Numbered from the stretch's first letter, positions 21,963 to 33,541 are shown. The stretch is 64,000 nt of DNA from Ancistrus triradiatus (GCA_025084515.1 JAJAGP010000015.1:186001-250000), one strand, 5' to 3'. The notes: a model not told the origin generated them from the letters alone. Numbers and translations are program-made.

Positions 21963-22311
21963 TACAGTGGTGCTTGAAAGTTTGTGAACAGTTTAGAATT
22001 TTCTATATTTCTGCATAAACATGACCTACGACATCATCAGAATTTTAGTTCTACAGTTCTACAAGTAAATAAAGAGAACTCAATTTTGCATCGATGATTG
22101 CATATCTGTAAGTGGCAAAAATGTCAGCCTATGGAATTAACAATTAATGTGAAAGTGAAATTACAGTCTGGTAGTAAAGATGATGCAAGCCCTCCAGCTT
22201 GCATCCATATTGTTTAACTCCCCCTACTTTCTTCTTCCTACACAGCAGGTGGGGCTGCAGCTACCTGCTGGTCTTTCCTATATACACCCTTCTTCCTGTG
22301 CACTTCCTTTG

Positions 22312-22959
22312 CAGTGTTGTGCGTGAACGAGTTCAAAAGAACGCGTTCATTGAACACGCTCATTTTTTCGTGAACGTTGAACTGAACGCAACACATTTAT
22401 TAATAAAGAACTTGAACTTGAATTAGTTCACATTATGTGTCATGAACGGCAGACATCACTGTAAATGAACGTTGGAAATTTGTTTTTCCATTGAAAACTG
22501 AGTGACATCTGTTTTCTCTTTTGAAAACGCAACGAGAGAAAAGTTCCTCCTCCCTCCTGTATTCTCGCTGGTGCCGCTTTTTTAAATCATGTATCACCAG
22601 ACAGAAATGGTTTTGACATTGTGGACATCGCGCGCAATGCATTGCGGGCAAAGTAGTGTCCGGCTGAAGAATAGTTAATATACTGGCTAGTTAATAAACA
22701 TACTGGGGCTTCCGCACGACGTTAAGATACCCGTTGATGAATTGCAGCAGAGCGGAGCGTGGTTTTGCCATAGCAACGCCGGGTTACACAATTTGCAGTG
22801 TCATGAGCAAAAAATGTCTTAAATGAGCAGTTTCAAAGAACGTATAGTGATTTCTAGCTTGTAGTGTGAAAAAAAGTATTTATTTTAATATCCCACGAAA
22901 AAAGTAAAATGAACTGAACTTGAACTAGTTCAGAAAAGCTGTGAACTGGCACAACACTG
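22312..22959. mobile_element. hAT-type MITE with perfect 8-bp target duplication
   Basis: Inverted ends CAGTGTTGTGC (22312) and GCACAACACTG (to 22959) enclose 648 bp without transposase. The sequence TTCCTTTG stands directly outside both ends (22304-22311 and 22960-22967), a perfect 8-bp target site duplication as made by hAT transposases. Subterminal GTGAAC/GTTCAC and GAACTAGTTC-type words repeat near both ends. It is nested inside the family A cargo. Confidence 0.9.
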
Positions 22960-23530
22960 TTCCTTTGTCTGATTTATTCACCCCCTGGTCGCCTTGGCTC
23001 TGGTTATTCTGGTTAGCCTCCTTCTCTTGGTCTTGTCTCTGCCTCCTTGTCTCCCGTTGCCTTCTGCTATTTGTTCCATGCTTAGCTTTGCTTTATTATT
23101 AGCCTTTCTGTTAGTGTAAGTTTGTTTGCTAGTTAGTGTGTTAGCTTATAGGTTTGTTAGCCTGCTCTATGTGTTATTGCATGTTTGTTGTTTTTGTCAC
23201 CATTCTTAATTTAGGTTTGTTTGTGTTTTTTATCACCAGTTATGTCTGTCTCCATTGCCCCTCCTTGCAGTGTGTGACAGTAAGCCAGACCATAAAAAAG
23301 ACGTAGCAAGGGAGTCACCTGTGCTTCGTAGTCTTTGGTCCGATTCGTCTGACGATGAATATCCTGAGGATCAACTCAGGTGGGAGTACCAGCCTCCTTT
23401 AACCTTGCGTGGTCAGGACTCTGAGGTGTAGATCCCCAGCCCGGCCATCCTTCTCCAGAACTCGAACTGTGGTCTCTCCCGCTCAGCCAGGAAGCGCCGC
23501 AGCAAGTGGAGGACCACACCCTCTAGCTCA

Positions 23531-24511
23531 GTGCCAAAGCACACGCTCGCTAGCTTGACGCTGGAGCCCATGCTCACTAACTCAACGCCGGCACCCACAC
23601 TCACTAGCCTGATGCCTGAGCCCAAGCTGGCTGGCAACACACCCGCATCGTCGTACGCTAGCCGCCAGCCTGGGTCACAGCTTGCCAGCCATGTGCTGGA
23701 TCCCCCTCTTGCCAGCTGTTCCATCATCCCCCAGACCAAGCCGGATTCGGCACTCGTCAGTCCCAGCTGGACGCCTGCACCCCCACGTCCGCTCCTGACC
23801 CCAGCTCACCTGGCCATGGCGCAAGTCCAGCAGGTAGTTCAGGGGGTCTTGAAATCAGTGCAGACTGCCAGAGAAGCGGTGGGGTTTGCTGTGCAAATTG
23901 CGGAGATGCTTGGGCAGGAGACACTCATCGTGGACTTACGTGCTGTGCTGGGAGCTATCAACTCGGCAGTGGCCAAAGAACTCGCGATTACTGGATTGTG
24001 GGCAGTCTCACAATCCGTACCTCCAGAGCCTGATGCAGCTATGCCAGCTCCGACATGGCGATGCCCCCAGAGTCAGTCACTGCGGCGCCCACTGCTGAGA
24101 CACACCAGAGCACACCCGCCCCAGAGATCGTCAAGCCAGCGCCTGCCCCAGAGCCCGTCAAGTTGGCGCCCATGCCAGAGGACGGCCAGAGCTTCCCGCT
24201 CCTCCCAGAGGATGTCCAGAGCGCGCCGCCCGCCCCTGAGGAGATCCAGAGTGTGCCCATCTTGGAGACCGTCCAGAGAGTGCCGGCCTCGGAGAACGTC
24301 CAGAGACCGCCCGCTTCAGAGGATGTCCAGAGCACGTTGCTCGCTTCAGAGGACGTCTAGAGTGTGTCACCCGCTTCTGAGCCTCTGCCCTGTTCATGTC
24401 CGTGTTTTGTTCTGCTTCCATTGGGTAATCTGGGTCTGTCTTGTTTGCTCACTTTCTATTTTTCCTGTCCTTTGTGCTTCAGAGCCGCGCTTTTTGAGGT
24501 GGGTTATGTAG
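23531..24511 (+). CDS. Repetitive Pro/Ser/Ala-rich open frame, unrecognised, probably TE-derived
   Basis: A 326-codon open frame inside the Tc1-bounded cargo. Up to about 24050 it reads as a plausible protein: Thr/Leu/Pro-rich repeats such as LTSLMPEPKLA, then a helical stretch (MAQVQQVVQGVLKSVQTARE). From about 24055 the sense shifts to another frame (to 24360), where a degenerate 10-12 residue unit of the type PASEDVQS repeats at least six times; in the original frame the same DNA gives Arg/Ser-rich nonsense. One frameshift therefore probably separates two parts of one ancestral reading frame. Coding-like sequence may begin upstream, near 23270. There are no known domains and no introns. 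I infer a gag-like or other mobile-element product, with low certainty. Confidence 0.35.
   Translation: MPKHTLASLTLEPMLTNSTPAPTLTSLMPEPKLAGNTPASSYASRQPGSQLASHVLDPPLASCSIIPQTKPDSALVSPSWTPAPPRPLLTPAHLAMAQVQQVVQGVLKSVQTAREAVGFAVQIAEMLGQETLIVDLRAVLGAINSAVAKELAITGLWAVSQSVPPEPDAAMPAPTWRCPQSQSLRRPLLRHTRAHPPQRSSSQRLPQSPSSWRPCQRTARASRSSQRMSRARRPPLRRSRVCPSWRPSRECRPRRTSRDRPLQRMSRARCSLQRTSRVCHPLLSLCPVHVRVLFCFHWVIWVCLVCSLSIFPVLCASEPRFLRWVM
24180..24360 (+). repeat. Degenerate tandem repeat, about 30-36 bp unit
   Basis: Units related to GAGGATGTCCAGAGC recur along this stretch, giving the PASEDVQS-like peptide repeat in the 24055-24360 frame. Confidence 0.65.
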
Positions 24512-24608
24512 CGATGATGCAGCTGAAAATGTTGAAAATGTTTTAGGTCATATTTATGCAGAAATATAGAAAATTTTAAATGGTTCACAAATTTGTCAAG
24601 CACCACTG

Positions 24609-26425
24609 TGCAGACATTACATTTTTCTGGAGCAACAATATAATGTTTGTAAAAAAGATGCACTGTAAAAATGTATTCTTGAATTCTTAGAGGTCACTGT
24701 AACAAATATTTGTTCGCAGTCTTTGCTGAGAGCCAGTTGAAACGACAATCGCTGTAATGATGTAATGAAACAATCTGTGAATGTAGAGTGTAATGACAGA
24801 AGGCAGATGCACTTGCATCAAAACCCTTGAATTAACATTAAGTGATTTGATAAATTACTTGGATTATCATCATTCCACAGTCAATAGCTGTTGAATATCT
24901 TATTATTTTCTGAAAGGTCTTGTACGAAACAAAAAAAATCTCCTTTTGGCTTCCTCCAATAGTGTGACACAAAAAAACAGACTGGCACAATGTACATGTT
25001 GAATTGTCAGTTTGTGCCCAGTTTTTATGGGACCATCTCCAGACCCTCAGTGACCCTCAGAATAAAGCAGTTACTGAAGATGAATAAATGACCTCACTTA
25101 ACAAACTTAATCTTTCTAACATCTTGAAAATGACTAGAAGACAAAAAGCAATATTGAACTGCCAATTGGATAAGGGCAATATGATAGTAGTGTGATAAAT
25201 CACATCACTACTTGAACCGTTACTGGCAGAATTGTATTTTGGCACTGACCAGCTACATTATTACCTAGTTATTGTAATACAAGGTTGATTAATAGCACTT
25301 TGTCAGCAAACCTAATCAAAACAAATATTCTAAATGGTGAAAACCTTCAAATGTAATATATTTTTCCCAAAAAGATCACCAAACCCCTCTGTTCACCCAG
25401 TGCACATTTTTCGTTTGCCTGTATCGTCTCACACAGACTGCTCTTATAGGATGGCTTTTTTCAGGTTACAAGACGTTCTACCAACTGTGGGTCAATATCA
25501 TATTTAAGAAGTCTGCTGGAAGCTATCATCTGTTGGTGACACTGATCAGTGGGTCGTCTGAGTCAGATGGCTTTTTCTACTGAAGAGCCGTGCCGCTGAA
25601 AGAAGAAATTGGGCATTTAAAATGGAGTATATATCATTAATCCACAGCAATAGATGGGTGTTATTTTGCATGAGTCAGTGCATCCAAACATTCAGCATGC
25701 TCTTGTTGATGCCATTTAACAACTACAAAGCCCCTCCATATATGGTGGTGATCAAGTTTTAGTTCATTTAACTCCAACCCTAGCAGCCTGGGTGTATTTA
25801 ACCCAGTGGTTCCAAAAATGGTGGGGTGCCAATCAATGCTGTGGATCCACGAGCAGAGGCAGGAGAGTTTAAGAGCAGAAGTATGTCCTTCACTTGATAG
25901 CTCCCTATCTTACCAGTTATGTGCTTGGTTGCTCGTCAGCTCAGGTTTGGACTACAGACTTGGTTGATGTGTTTAGAGAATTTTTCGTGCAAGTCACTTG
26001 TGCTTGTGTGGATGACTTTCCGTTACTTATTTGCAAAAGGCTGTAAATGGCTTTCAGAAGTGTATGTGCATGTCCTATTGTAAGCAGTACTACTTTATTT
26101 ATCTCCCACTACCTATACATTCTCTCTAATCTATAACTATATAAACTGGTTCACATTCACTTGTTGAGTCTGTTTCATCTGGCTGTTCTTCAGTGTTGTT
26201 TGTAATGCTGCCTATCAATGCATTTTTGGCTTCCTTCAAACAAAAGTATCAGGTCCATCTTAAGTATTATGGCTTTCCCCTAGACATGGTCGTAACAGTA
26301 CTTAACTGTATCGTCTTTAATTATTGTTAATTTCCATGAATTAAAAAAGGTTTAGAATGTGCATAACAGGCTTGGGACATGATGATGCTGTGTAGTTGGT
26401 AGGGTTCCATTCGTGTTTTCGGGGG
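24609..26425. other. Non-coding interval
   Basis: No gene recognised. CAGTGGTTCCAAAAATGGTG at 25805-25824 resembles the start of a hAT element, but no matching right end was found. Confidence 0.4.
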
Positions 26426-26429
26426 GTAT

Positions 26430-26620
26430 CTCTAACGCACATACTTATCGTTTGAACGCAATTTTCTTGTGAAAATACCCTTTATATTTATATTAGCTTA
26501 AAATTGACTGAAATGGACGTTGACCAGACATTACCATAGTCACATAGGCTATGGTAATGTCTGGTCAACGTCCATTTCAGTCAACGTTCTTTTTCACAAA
26601 ACATGATGTGGTCGATAAAT
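26430..26620. repeat. Fold-back repeat with perfect 36-bp arms
   Basis: The left arm 26504-26539 and right arm 26549-26584 are exact reverse complements (outer end TTGACTGAAATGG, inner end TTACCATAG), separated by 9 bp. Flanking sequence relates to the repeat at 5020-5170. The perfect arms point to a recent inverted duplication or gene conversion. Confidence 0.85.
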
Positions 26621-26628
26621 GGAGCATA

Positions 26629-27390
26629 CAGTGGTGCTTGAAAGTTTGTGAACCCTTTAGAATTTTCTATATTTCTGCATAAATATGACCTAAAACATCA
26701 TCAGATTTTCACACAAGTCCTAAAAGTAGATAAAGAGAACCCAATAACTGCTACTAAACATTTCCTGTAACTGTTGATCAGTCCTGCACACCGGCTTGGA
26801 GGAATTCTAGCCCATTCCTCCGTACAGAACAGCTTCAGCTCTGGGATGTTGGTGGGTTTCCTCACATTAACTGCTCACTTCAGGTCCTTTCACAACAGTT
26901 CGTTTGGATTAAGGTCAGGACTTTGGTGGATTAGTGGAGCCCAGACTCTTTAGAGATGGTGTTGTAACCTTTTCCACCCTGATGAGCATCAACAACTCTT
27001 TTTCTGAGGTCTCCAGAAATCTCCTTTGTTCATGCCATGATACACTTCCACAAACATGTGTTGTGAAGAGCAGACTTTGATAGATCCCTGCTCTTTAAAT
27101 AAAACATGGTGCCCACTCACACCTGATTGATTGAAAACATCTGACTCTAATTTCACCTTCAAATTTACTGCTAATCCTAGAGGTTCACGTACTTTTTCCA
27201 CTCACTAATATGTAATATTGGATCATTTCCCTCAATAAATAAATGACCAAGTATAATATTTTTGTCTCATTTGTTTAACTGGGTTCTCTTTATCTACCTT
27301 TATGACTTGTGTGAAAATCTGATGATGTTTTAGGTCATATTTATGCAGAAATATAGAAAATTCTAAAGGGTTCACATTCAAGCACGAATG
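26629..27390 (-). mobile_element. Tc1 family A, internally deleted (762 bp)
   Basis: Both inverted repeats are present (start CAGTGGTGCTTGAAAGTTTG after TA 26627-26628; right end diverged, CAAGCACGAATG, then TA). Inside are only the antisense of the transposase region around the catalytic Glu (about 26760-26935) and of the N-terminal start (about 26940-27045, through CTTTGTTCATGCCATGATAC); the middle is deleted. It is a MITE-like derivative of the 1.3-1.5 kb copies at 52493, 56945 and 59863. Confidence 0.85.
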
Positions 27391-28481
27391 TAGCTGCAGT
27401 TATGATGATGCCGTGATAGATTTTTCTCATATCACCCACTCCAGCTCCCATCACATCTAAACAGAAATCCAGCACTGGTCAGACAGCCAACATTCATCAT
27501 TAGAACGATCAGCAAACACCCAGTATGGCTCAGACTCTTCAGTCAGCTGCCCACAACCCTGTCTTTGTGGTCACAACCCACCTTGGTTGTCAGTGCTTTG
27601 TTTTTGTTGATTCAGGATTTCATCTGGGTCAACAGGTTATCCAGAGTCCTTGCTATGCCTTGAATGCAGGCTTGATGGTGTGCTATCGATCAGGCAGGTG
27701 CTGCGCTGGGGAGGGTTGATAAGCTAATCTTTCCCCTGAGTCCTGACTGAAACCCTTCATTAGTGAGGAGATAGACCCAAGTTTGTGTATGCAGGAGTGT
27801 GTGTGTGTGTGTCTGTTTGTATGATTTAGGCTCCAATTGCCCTGCTAAATCACTGATGCTGATAAACGACTGTAGATGGATCCCCGACTCACTCTGCTGA
27901 GAATAGAAGGGCATATTTGATCAGCCCTCTCTGCTCTCTTCTCATTTATTAGGATCATCGTGGCCACAGTCAAGAGTTCAAGCAATTTTCCAAAGGTGTA
28001 TCTGGAGCTTACGAATGCGCCAACATGACATTCAGGCTTCAGTAATTCACTTAGTAGGGCCCCACTCAAAGTCAAGCTCTTGTTCTCTTCTTTTTTTCCA
28101 TGTACAAGTTGATTTCATGTAATACTATTCATAAGCCAGCTATGACAGGTTTGGGTGGGATCACTTTCTGTGCAAGTAAATCAGTCCTCCTCTCTGCAAG
28201 CTGAAAGCACATCTGGATGGCAGAATCAATGATACTCAGAATGAGAATGAAGCCGTACTGCATTTCAGGTCCTCATTTAAATGCCTGTACAAGCTGCAGA
28301 AAATACCAGATCAGACTAAAGCCTGGTTTATGCTGCTGGGACAAGCTTCAGGATGCTGTAGATAGTCAGACAAGGGCTTTTTCTCAAAGTTATTGGCCAG
28401 TAAAGACAAAATGAATGAGTGTGGTTGCAACACTGATTCAAATCTCATACTACATATCATTTATAACTACTATTTGCTATA
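27391..28481. other. Non-coding interval
   Basis: No gene recognised; contains a short TG microsatellite near 27798-27814. A 64-codon frame at 27525-27719 has no family resemblance or splice context. Confidence 0.4.
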
Positions 28482-28483
28482 TA

Positions 28484-29003
28484 CACTCACCGGCCATTCT
28501 ATTAGTTACACCTTGCTAGTGCCGAGTTGGACCTCCTTTTGCTTTCAGAACTGCCTCAACTCTTTGTGTACAGTGAACCCACTGTCATGTTCAAGAAACC
28601 AGTTTGATATGATTTGAGCTTTGTGACGTGTGTGATATCCTGCTGTAATTAGCCACCAGAAGACGGGTACACTGTGGTGATAAAGGGATGGACATGGTCA
28701 GCAACAATACTCAGGTAGGCTGTGGGAATAAACCAATGCTCAGTTGGTATAAAGGGGCCCAACGTGTGGCAAGAAATTATCCACATTTACACAACCAGCA
28801 GCCTGAACTGTTAATAGGTCGGATGGATCCATGCTTTCATGTTGTACACGCCAAATACTGACCCTACTATCCAACTGTCACAGCAGAAATCAGGACTCAT
28901 CAGACCAGGCAACGATTTTATAGTCTTATACTGTCTAATTATGGTGAGACCGTGTGTGAATTGTAGCCTAATTCCCTGTTCCTCAGAGTTGTAGTGTTAA
29001 GTA
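28484..29003 (-). mobile_element. Tc1 family F, copy 2, truncated by a family B insertion
   Basis: Starts with CACTCACCGGCCATTCTATT after TA (28482-28483), the family F terminus. It continues as antisense transposase through a block read on the plus strand as GACTCATCAGACCAGGCAAC (28892-28911, WSDES catalytic region). At about 29001 a family B element begins. The N-terminal half of F is not found beyond it. Confidence 0.8.
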
Positions 29004-30545
29004 CAGTGGTGTGAAAAAGTGTTTGCCCCCTTCCTGCTTTTCTATTTTTTTGCATGTTTGTCACACTTAAGTGTTTCGGAACATTAAACCAATTTAAATA
29101 TTAGTCAAAGACAACACAAGTAAACACAAAATGCAGTTTTTAAATGAAGGTGTTTTTTATTAAGGGAGAAAAAAAATCCAAACCTACATGGCCCTGTGTG
29201 AAAAAGTGATTGCCCCCTAAACCTAATAACTGGTTCTGCCACCCTTAGCAGCAGCAACTGCAACCAAGTTCTTGCGATAACTTGCAATGAGTCTTTTACA
29301 GCATTGTGGAGGAGTTTTGGCCACTCATCTTTGCAGAATTGTTGTAATTCAGCCACATTGGGGGGTTTTGGAGCATGAACGGCCTTCTCAAGGTCATGCC
29401 ACAGCATCTCAATAGGAATCAGGTCAGGACTTTGACTAGGCCACTCCAAAGTCTTCATTTTGTTTTTCTTCAGCCATTCAGAGGTGGACTTGCTGGTGTG
29501 TTTTGGATCATTGTCCTGCTGCAGAACCCAAGTTCGTTTCAGTTTGAGGTTATGAACAGATTTTCCGAACCTTCAGGATTTTTTGGTAGACAGCAGAATT
29601 CATAGTTCCATTTATCACAGCAAGTCTTCCAGGTCCTGAAGCAGCAAAACAGCCCCAGACCATCACACTACCACCACCATATTTTACTGTTGCCATAATG
29701 TTTTTTTTTCTGAAATGCTGTGTTACTTACGCCAGATGTAATGGGACTCACACCTTCCAAAGAGTTCAACTTTTGTCTCGTCAGTCTACAGAATGTTTTC
29801 CCAAAAGTCTTGGGGGTCATCAAGATGTGTTCTTAAAGAATTGAGACGAGCTTTAATGTTCTTTTTGCTCAGTGGTTCTCATCTTGGAGCTCTACAATGC
29901 AGGCCATTTTTGCCCAGTCTCTTTCTTATGGTGGAGGCATGAACACTGAGGCAAGTGAGGCCTGCAGTTCTTTGGATGTTGTTGTGGGGTCTTTTGTGAC
30001 CTCTTGGATGAGTCGTCGCTCTTGGGGTAATTTTGGTCAGCCGGTCACTCCTGGGAAGGTTCACCACTGTTCCATGTCTTTGCCATTTGTGGATAATGGC
30101 TCTCACTGTGGTTCGTTGGAGTCCCAAAGCCTTAGAAACGGCTTTATAATCCTTTCCAGACTGAAAGATCATTCATTCTCAATTATTTTCTTTCTCAATT
30201 GTTCCAGAATTTATTTGGATCTCGGCATGATGTGTAGCTTTTAAGGATCTTTTGGTGTACTTCACTTTGTCAGGCAGGTCCTATTTAAGTGATGTCCTGA
30301 TTGAGAACAGGTGTGGCAATAATCAGACCTGGGTGTGGCTAGAGTCAGTGAACTCAGGTGTGATAAACCATAGTTAAGTTATGTTTCAACAAGGGGGGGG
30401 GGGGGGGCAATCACTTTTTCACACAGGGCCATGTAGGTTTGGATTTTTTTTCTCCCTTAATAATAAACACCTTCATTTAAAAACTGCATTTTGTGTTTAC
30501 TTGTGTTGTCTTTGACTAATATTTAAATTGGTTAAATTGGTTTGA
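29004..30545 (-). mobile_element. Tc1 family B, nearly complete, right end lost
   Basis: Left terminus CAGTGGTGTGAAAAAGTGTT at 29004, after TA. The transposase lies antisense. The right side repeats the left subterminal sequence inverted (to AATATTTAAATTGG, about 30531), but the final bases of the repeat are missing. A run of about 15 G (about 30395-30409) interrupts the 5' UTR. Confidence 0.85.
29230..30230 (-). pseudogene. Family B Tc1 transposase, broken
   Basis: Read from right to left, the N-terminal HTH part lies at 30172-29879 (GLQRTTVRAIIHKWQRHGTV, then NLPRSDRLTKI with the GRP hook altered). The region of the first catalytic block lies near 29800-29760 (antisense of the GACGAGACAAAAG word). 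The C-terminal part at 29458-29213 has MKTLEWPSQSPDLIPIEMLW, with the catalytic Glu kept and Asn changed to Ile in the usual PDLNPIE block. Several frame breaks between the parts preclude a product. Confidence 0.8.
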
Positions 30546-30599
30546 TTTGAGCACTTTTACAGTTTGTTTTCCAAATAACCCAGATATTTATTTAATCTT

Positions 30600-31520
30600 A
30601 TAAATAGTTTAAATAGTCAAAAGTAGCTGAGTTTACAGTATTTCTAAATCAGCACCAAAAAGGTGAGCATAACTGTTGGCACCATTAAATTCATACTTGG
30701 TAGCAATCCCATTGGTTTAACTGCATAAAGCAATTAAGTAGGAATAACTAAAGCCAAGCATTTATTGCAACCAAGAGTTTCTTGAACATCTACTGAAAAT
30801 GCAGATCTCTCGTTTTTTGCGACCTGCTCCAGGTCTCAAAGATTTGAAGGGTACTTTCTCCCATCTGCACCTTAGAGATCTCTCCTCAGGTGATATGGGA
30901 TTAAACTTTATTTATTGATGGCCACTTCAGAGCTGCCCAGCACTTTATCTGAAACGATTTCTGTTGTATGTTATGACTCATTGTCCCACTAAGACCCATG
31001 ACCTCTAAAGGAGAAGAAACTTATTGACACTGGGTCCAATGTTGTTCTCAAATTCATAGGTAGTGTCTGGATTTCATGATGACTTTCACACATTCAAGGT
31101 ACTCAGTTTCAGAAGCAGCAAAGCAGCCCCAAAGTAATAGTGAACCACTTCCATGTTTGACCAAAGAGACTTTGTTCTTTTTTAAAGCCCCATTACATTT
31201 TCGGTAAACAGAACATTGATGTACTGCAGTGCTATGCACTGGAAACTTTTTAATGAGGTTGGGTACACCGCACATAGGAACTTTAAGATCTCTGGTGATG
31301 GACTTTTCTGGTCAATCTGAGTTTTGTTCCCCATAAATCCTTTAATTCCCTATGCTCAATGTAATACATACAACATAAGGGTCGACTTAACTTTTCTCAC
31401 TGAAAACGGGTTACAACTGCATTTTATCTTGCTTACACCTGTAACTTCAGAGGTGTTGGACAAAGGCGGAGAAGGCTGTGCTAAAATTAAAGAAGGTTCA
31501 CAAATTAAAGATGGCTCAAC
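30600..31520 (-). pseudogene. Degenerate Tc1-like transposase, further family
   Basis: An antisense frame at 31275-31054 reads VKHGSGSLLLWGCFAASETE, the Tc1 block between the first and second catalytic Asp residues. Flanking sequence from about 30640 (GGTGAGCATAACTGTTGGCA) looks like the element's subterminal part. Strongly decayed; no ends identified. Confidence 0.6.
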
Positions 31521-31529
31521 TTCTTAAAA

Positions 31530-32959
31530 TCCAATCATCTCTTACCATTTTTAAAGGACACCAACAGTATCATCCCAGTCCTTTTTAGAGTTCTGTTTAG
31601 AATAACATCAGCTTTTTGGGTTGCTGCAAAGCAAACCATTTTTAATTTAAACAATTTTCTGGATGATTTATTGCATTTTTTGGAAAAATGACAAGGTTGT
31701 CAATATTTTTCATATAGATCTCACTGCTAAATAAAAACAAAAGCATAATCATTGGCAAATCTAGACAATGATAGACTAACCATATCAGCAACACTTTTCC
31801 AATAAACCATAAACTGAGCAATCACTAAATACTCTGTGTTAATGACATTCAAATAAATGAGATGAGCAAAGCTTGTAACCAGTTGACTTATTACCAAACT
31901 GGGTGTTACTTAAAAAATATGCAAAGGTAATATATTAGCAGTAGTAATATTTACATCTAATACATCAATATTAACACATCTAATACTTCAAAAGTATCAG
32001 AATGTAGAGTTGCAGCCCAGTACTTTTGTCCCATTTAGTTGCGTCTAATGCAATAAACTGTAGATCGAATTGTGTTTTATGTTGTTTGGAAGATGTAGCT
32101 TCAATTTCTTCACTTTGGTGGTGGTGTGCAGCAAACATGCCCATGATCAAAGCCCTGGTGTGTAGGGGTTCATCTCTTCCCTGACTCTCTCAATATGATG
32201 AACAAGCTACCAGGGGAGCCAGCATTTCTAATCAAAGCAGTGCACAGTACAGGGCTACATACTGTAGCAGCTCAGTTACAGTCCCTGCTGAAGAAACTAA
32301 TGAATGCATCTAAAGCTCAAAGTAGAAGAGGTCATCAAATTTCAGTCCCTTCATCTTAGACGTTGAAAAATACAGATATATTTGAATTCTGAATATTTTG
32401 TAATGAAAATGAGTAGTCTAAAGGAAAAAAACAAGTATAAACTCAACAGTTTTGTTTAGTGAAGGATAATTGGTAGGTCTTAGTGGCGAGTTTGTATAGA
32501 CTAGATTTCTGTATAACAGTACTTTATGTGGTCTCTTTATTCTGGTCTTTGCTCCTCTGTTCGGTGTCTTTCTATAATATGCCATAAGGCATAATGTAAA
32601 TTGAATGAATCTGTTCCAGGCACTGTATGCATTAATGGAGTTGTATTGTACAGGTGCTCCCTGATTTACGATGGGGATATGTTTCGACAAACTCATCATA
32701 AGTTAAATGTATCATGATCTGATGACTTTATTGAGTGTTTGGTAGAGCGATCTATACTGTATAATAGCAGAGATATGCTGAGTAAAGATAAATATGTTAA
32801 TGTTTGAAACACTTACATAAACCTACAATTGGCCAAAATCATTAAAAAAAGCTTCTTTTATAATAAAGCATTGACAAATCTCATGTAATGTAGGGAGTAA
32901 TGGATTACAAGTCAAAAGTAAAAGCAAAACACTTACTTTATTGGTGAAGTCAAGGTGCA
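31530..32959. other. Non-coding interval with a possible repeat terminus
   Basis: No gene recognised. CAGGTGCTCCCTGATTTACG with a GGGGATATG continuation (32652-32680) resembles a DNA-transposon end, but no partner was found. The stretch 32875-32959 is also present at 45760-45815. Confidence 0.4.
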
Positions 32960-33541
32960 TACAGTGGGGCCAAAAAGTATTTGGTCAGCCACTGATTGTG
33001 CAAGTTCTCCTACTTAGAAGGATGAGAGAGGTCTGTAATTTTCATCATAGCTACACTTCAACTATGAGAGACTAAATGAGAAAAAAATCCAGGAAATCAC
33101 ATTGTAGGATTTTTAAAGGATTTAAGTGTAAATTATGGTGGAAAATAAGTATTTGGTCAATAAATTTTGTCCAACTCAATACTTTGTAACATAACCTTTG
33201 TTGGCAATGACAGAAGTCAAACGTTTTCTGTAAGTCTTCACCAGGTTGGCACACACTGTAGCTGGTATTTTGCCCCATTCCTCCATGCAGGTCTCCTCTA
33301 GAGCAGTGATGTTTTGGGGCAACACGGACTTTCAAACTCCCTCCCACAAATTTTTCTATGGGGTTGAGGTCTGGAGACTGGCTAGGCCACTGGGCCAGGA
33401 CCTTGAAAAATGTCTTTTTTTACGGAAGCCACTCCTTCATTGCCCGAGTGGTGTGTTTGGGATCATTGTCATGCTGGGAGACCCAGCCACGTTCCCATCT
33501 TCACTGGTGGAAAGGAGGTTTTGGCTTAAAATCTCACGATA

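Larger units (their letters stand above)
21965..24608. mobile_element. Tc1 family A ends enclosing 2.3 kb of foreign cargo
   Basis: The left terminus CAGTGGTGCTTGAAAGTTTG (21965, after TA) and right terminus CAAGCACCACTG (to 24608, then TG where TA is expected) are family A inverted repeats. Family A subterminal sequence is recognisable to about 22178 on the left and from about 24525 on the right. Between them there is no transposase. The cargo holds a hAT MITE (22312-22959), a T-rich stretch and a long repetitive open frame (23531-24511). The 9-mer GATGATGCA occurs at both cargo edges (22179-22187 and 24513-24521), which may be an insertion duplication. Either another element inserted into a deleted family A copy, or the ends captured the cargo. 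Confidence 0.7.

Noticed and set aside
23413..24421. Minus-strand open frames across the cargo (23413-23739, 24039-24335, 24158-24421)
   Set aside because: They are antisense shadows of the repetitive plus-strand frame and are themselves only repeats such as LWTSSEAG.
25805..25830. hAT-like left terminus CAGTGGTTCCAAAAATGGTG
   Set aside because: No matching right terminus or 8-bp duplication was found; one short word is not enough.
27525..27719. 64-codon open frame starting MAQTLQSAAHNPVFVVTTHL
   Set aside because: No known family, no splice sites that extend it, and of a length expected by chance.
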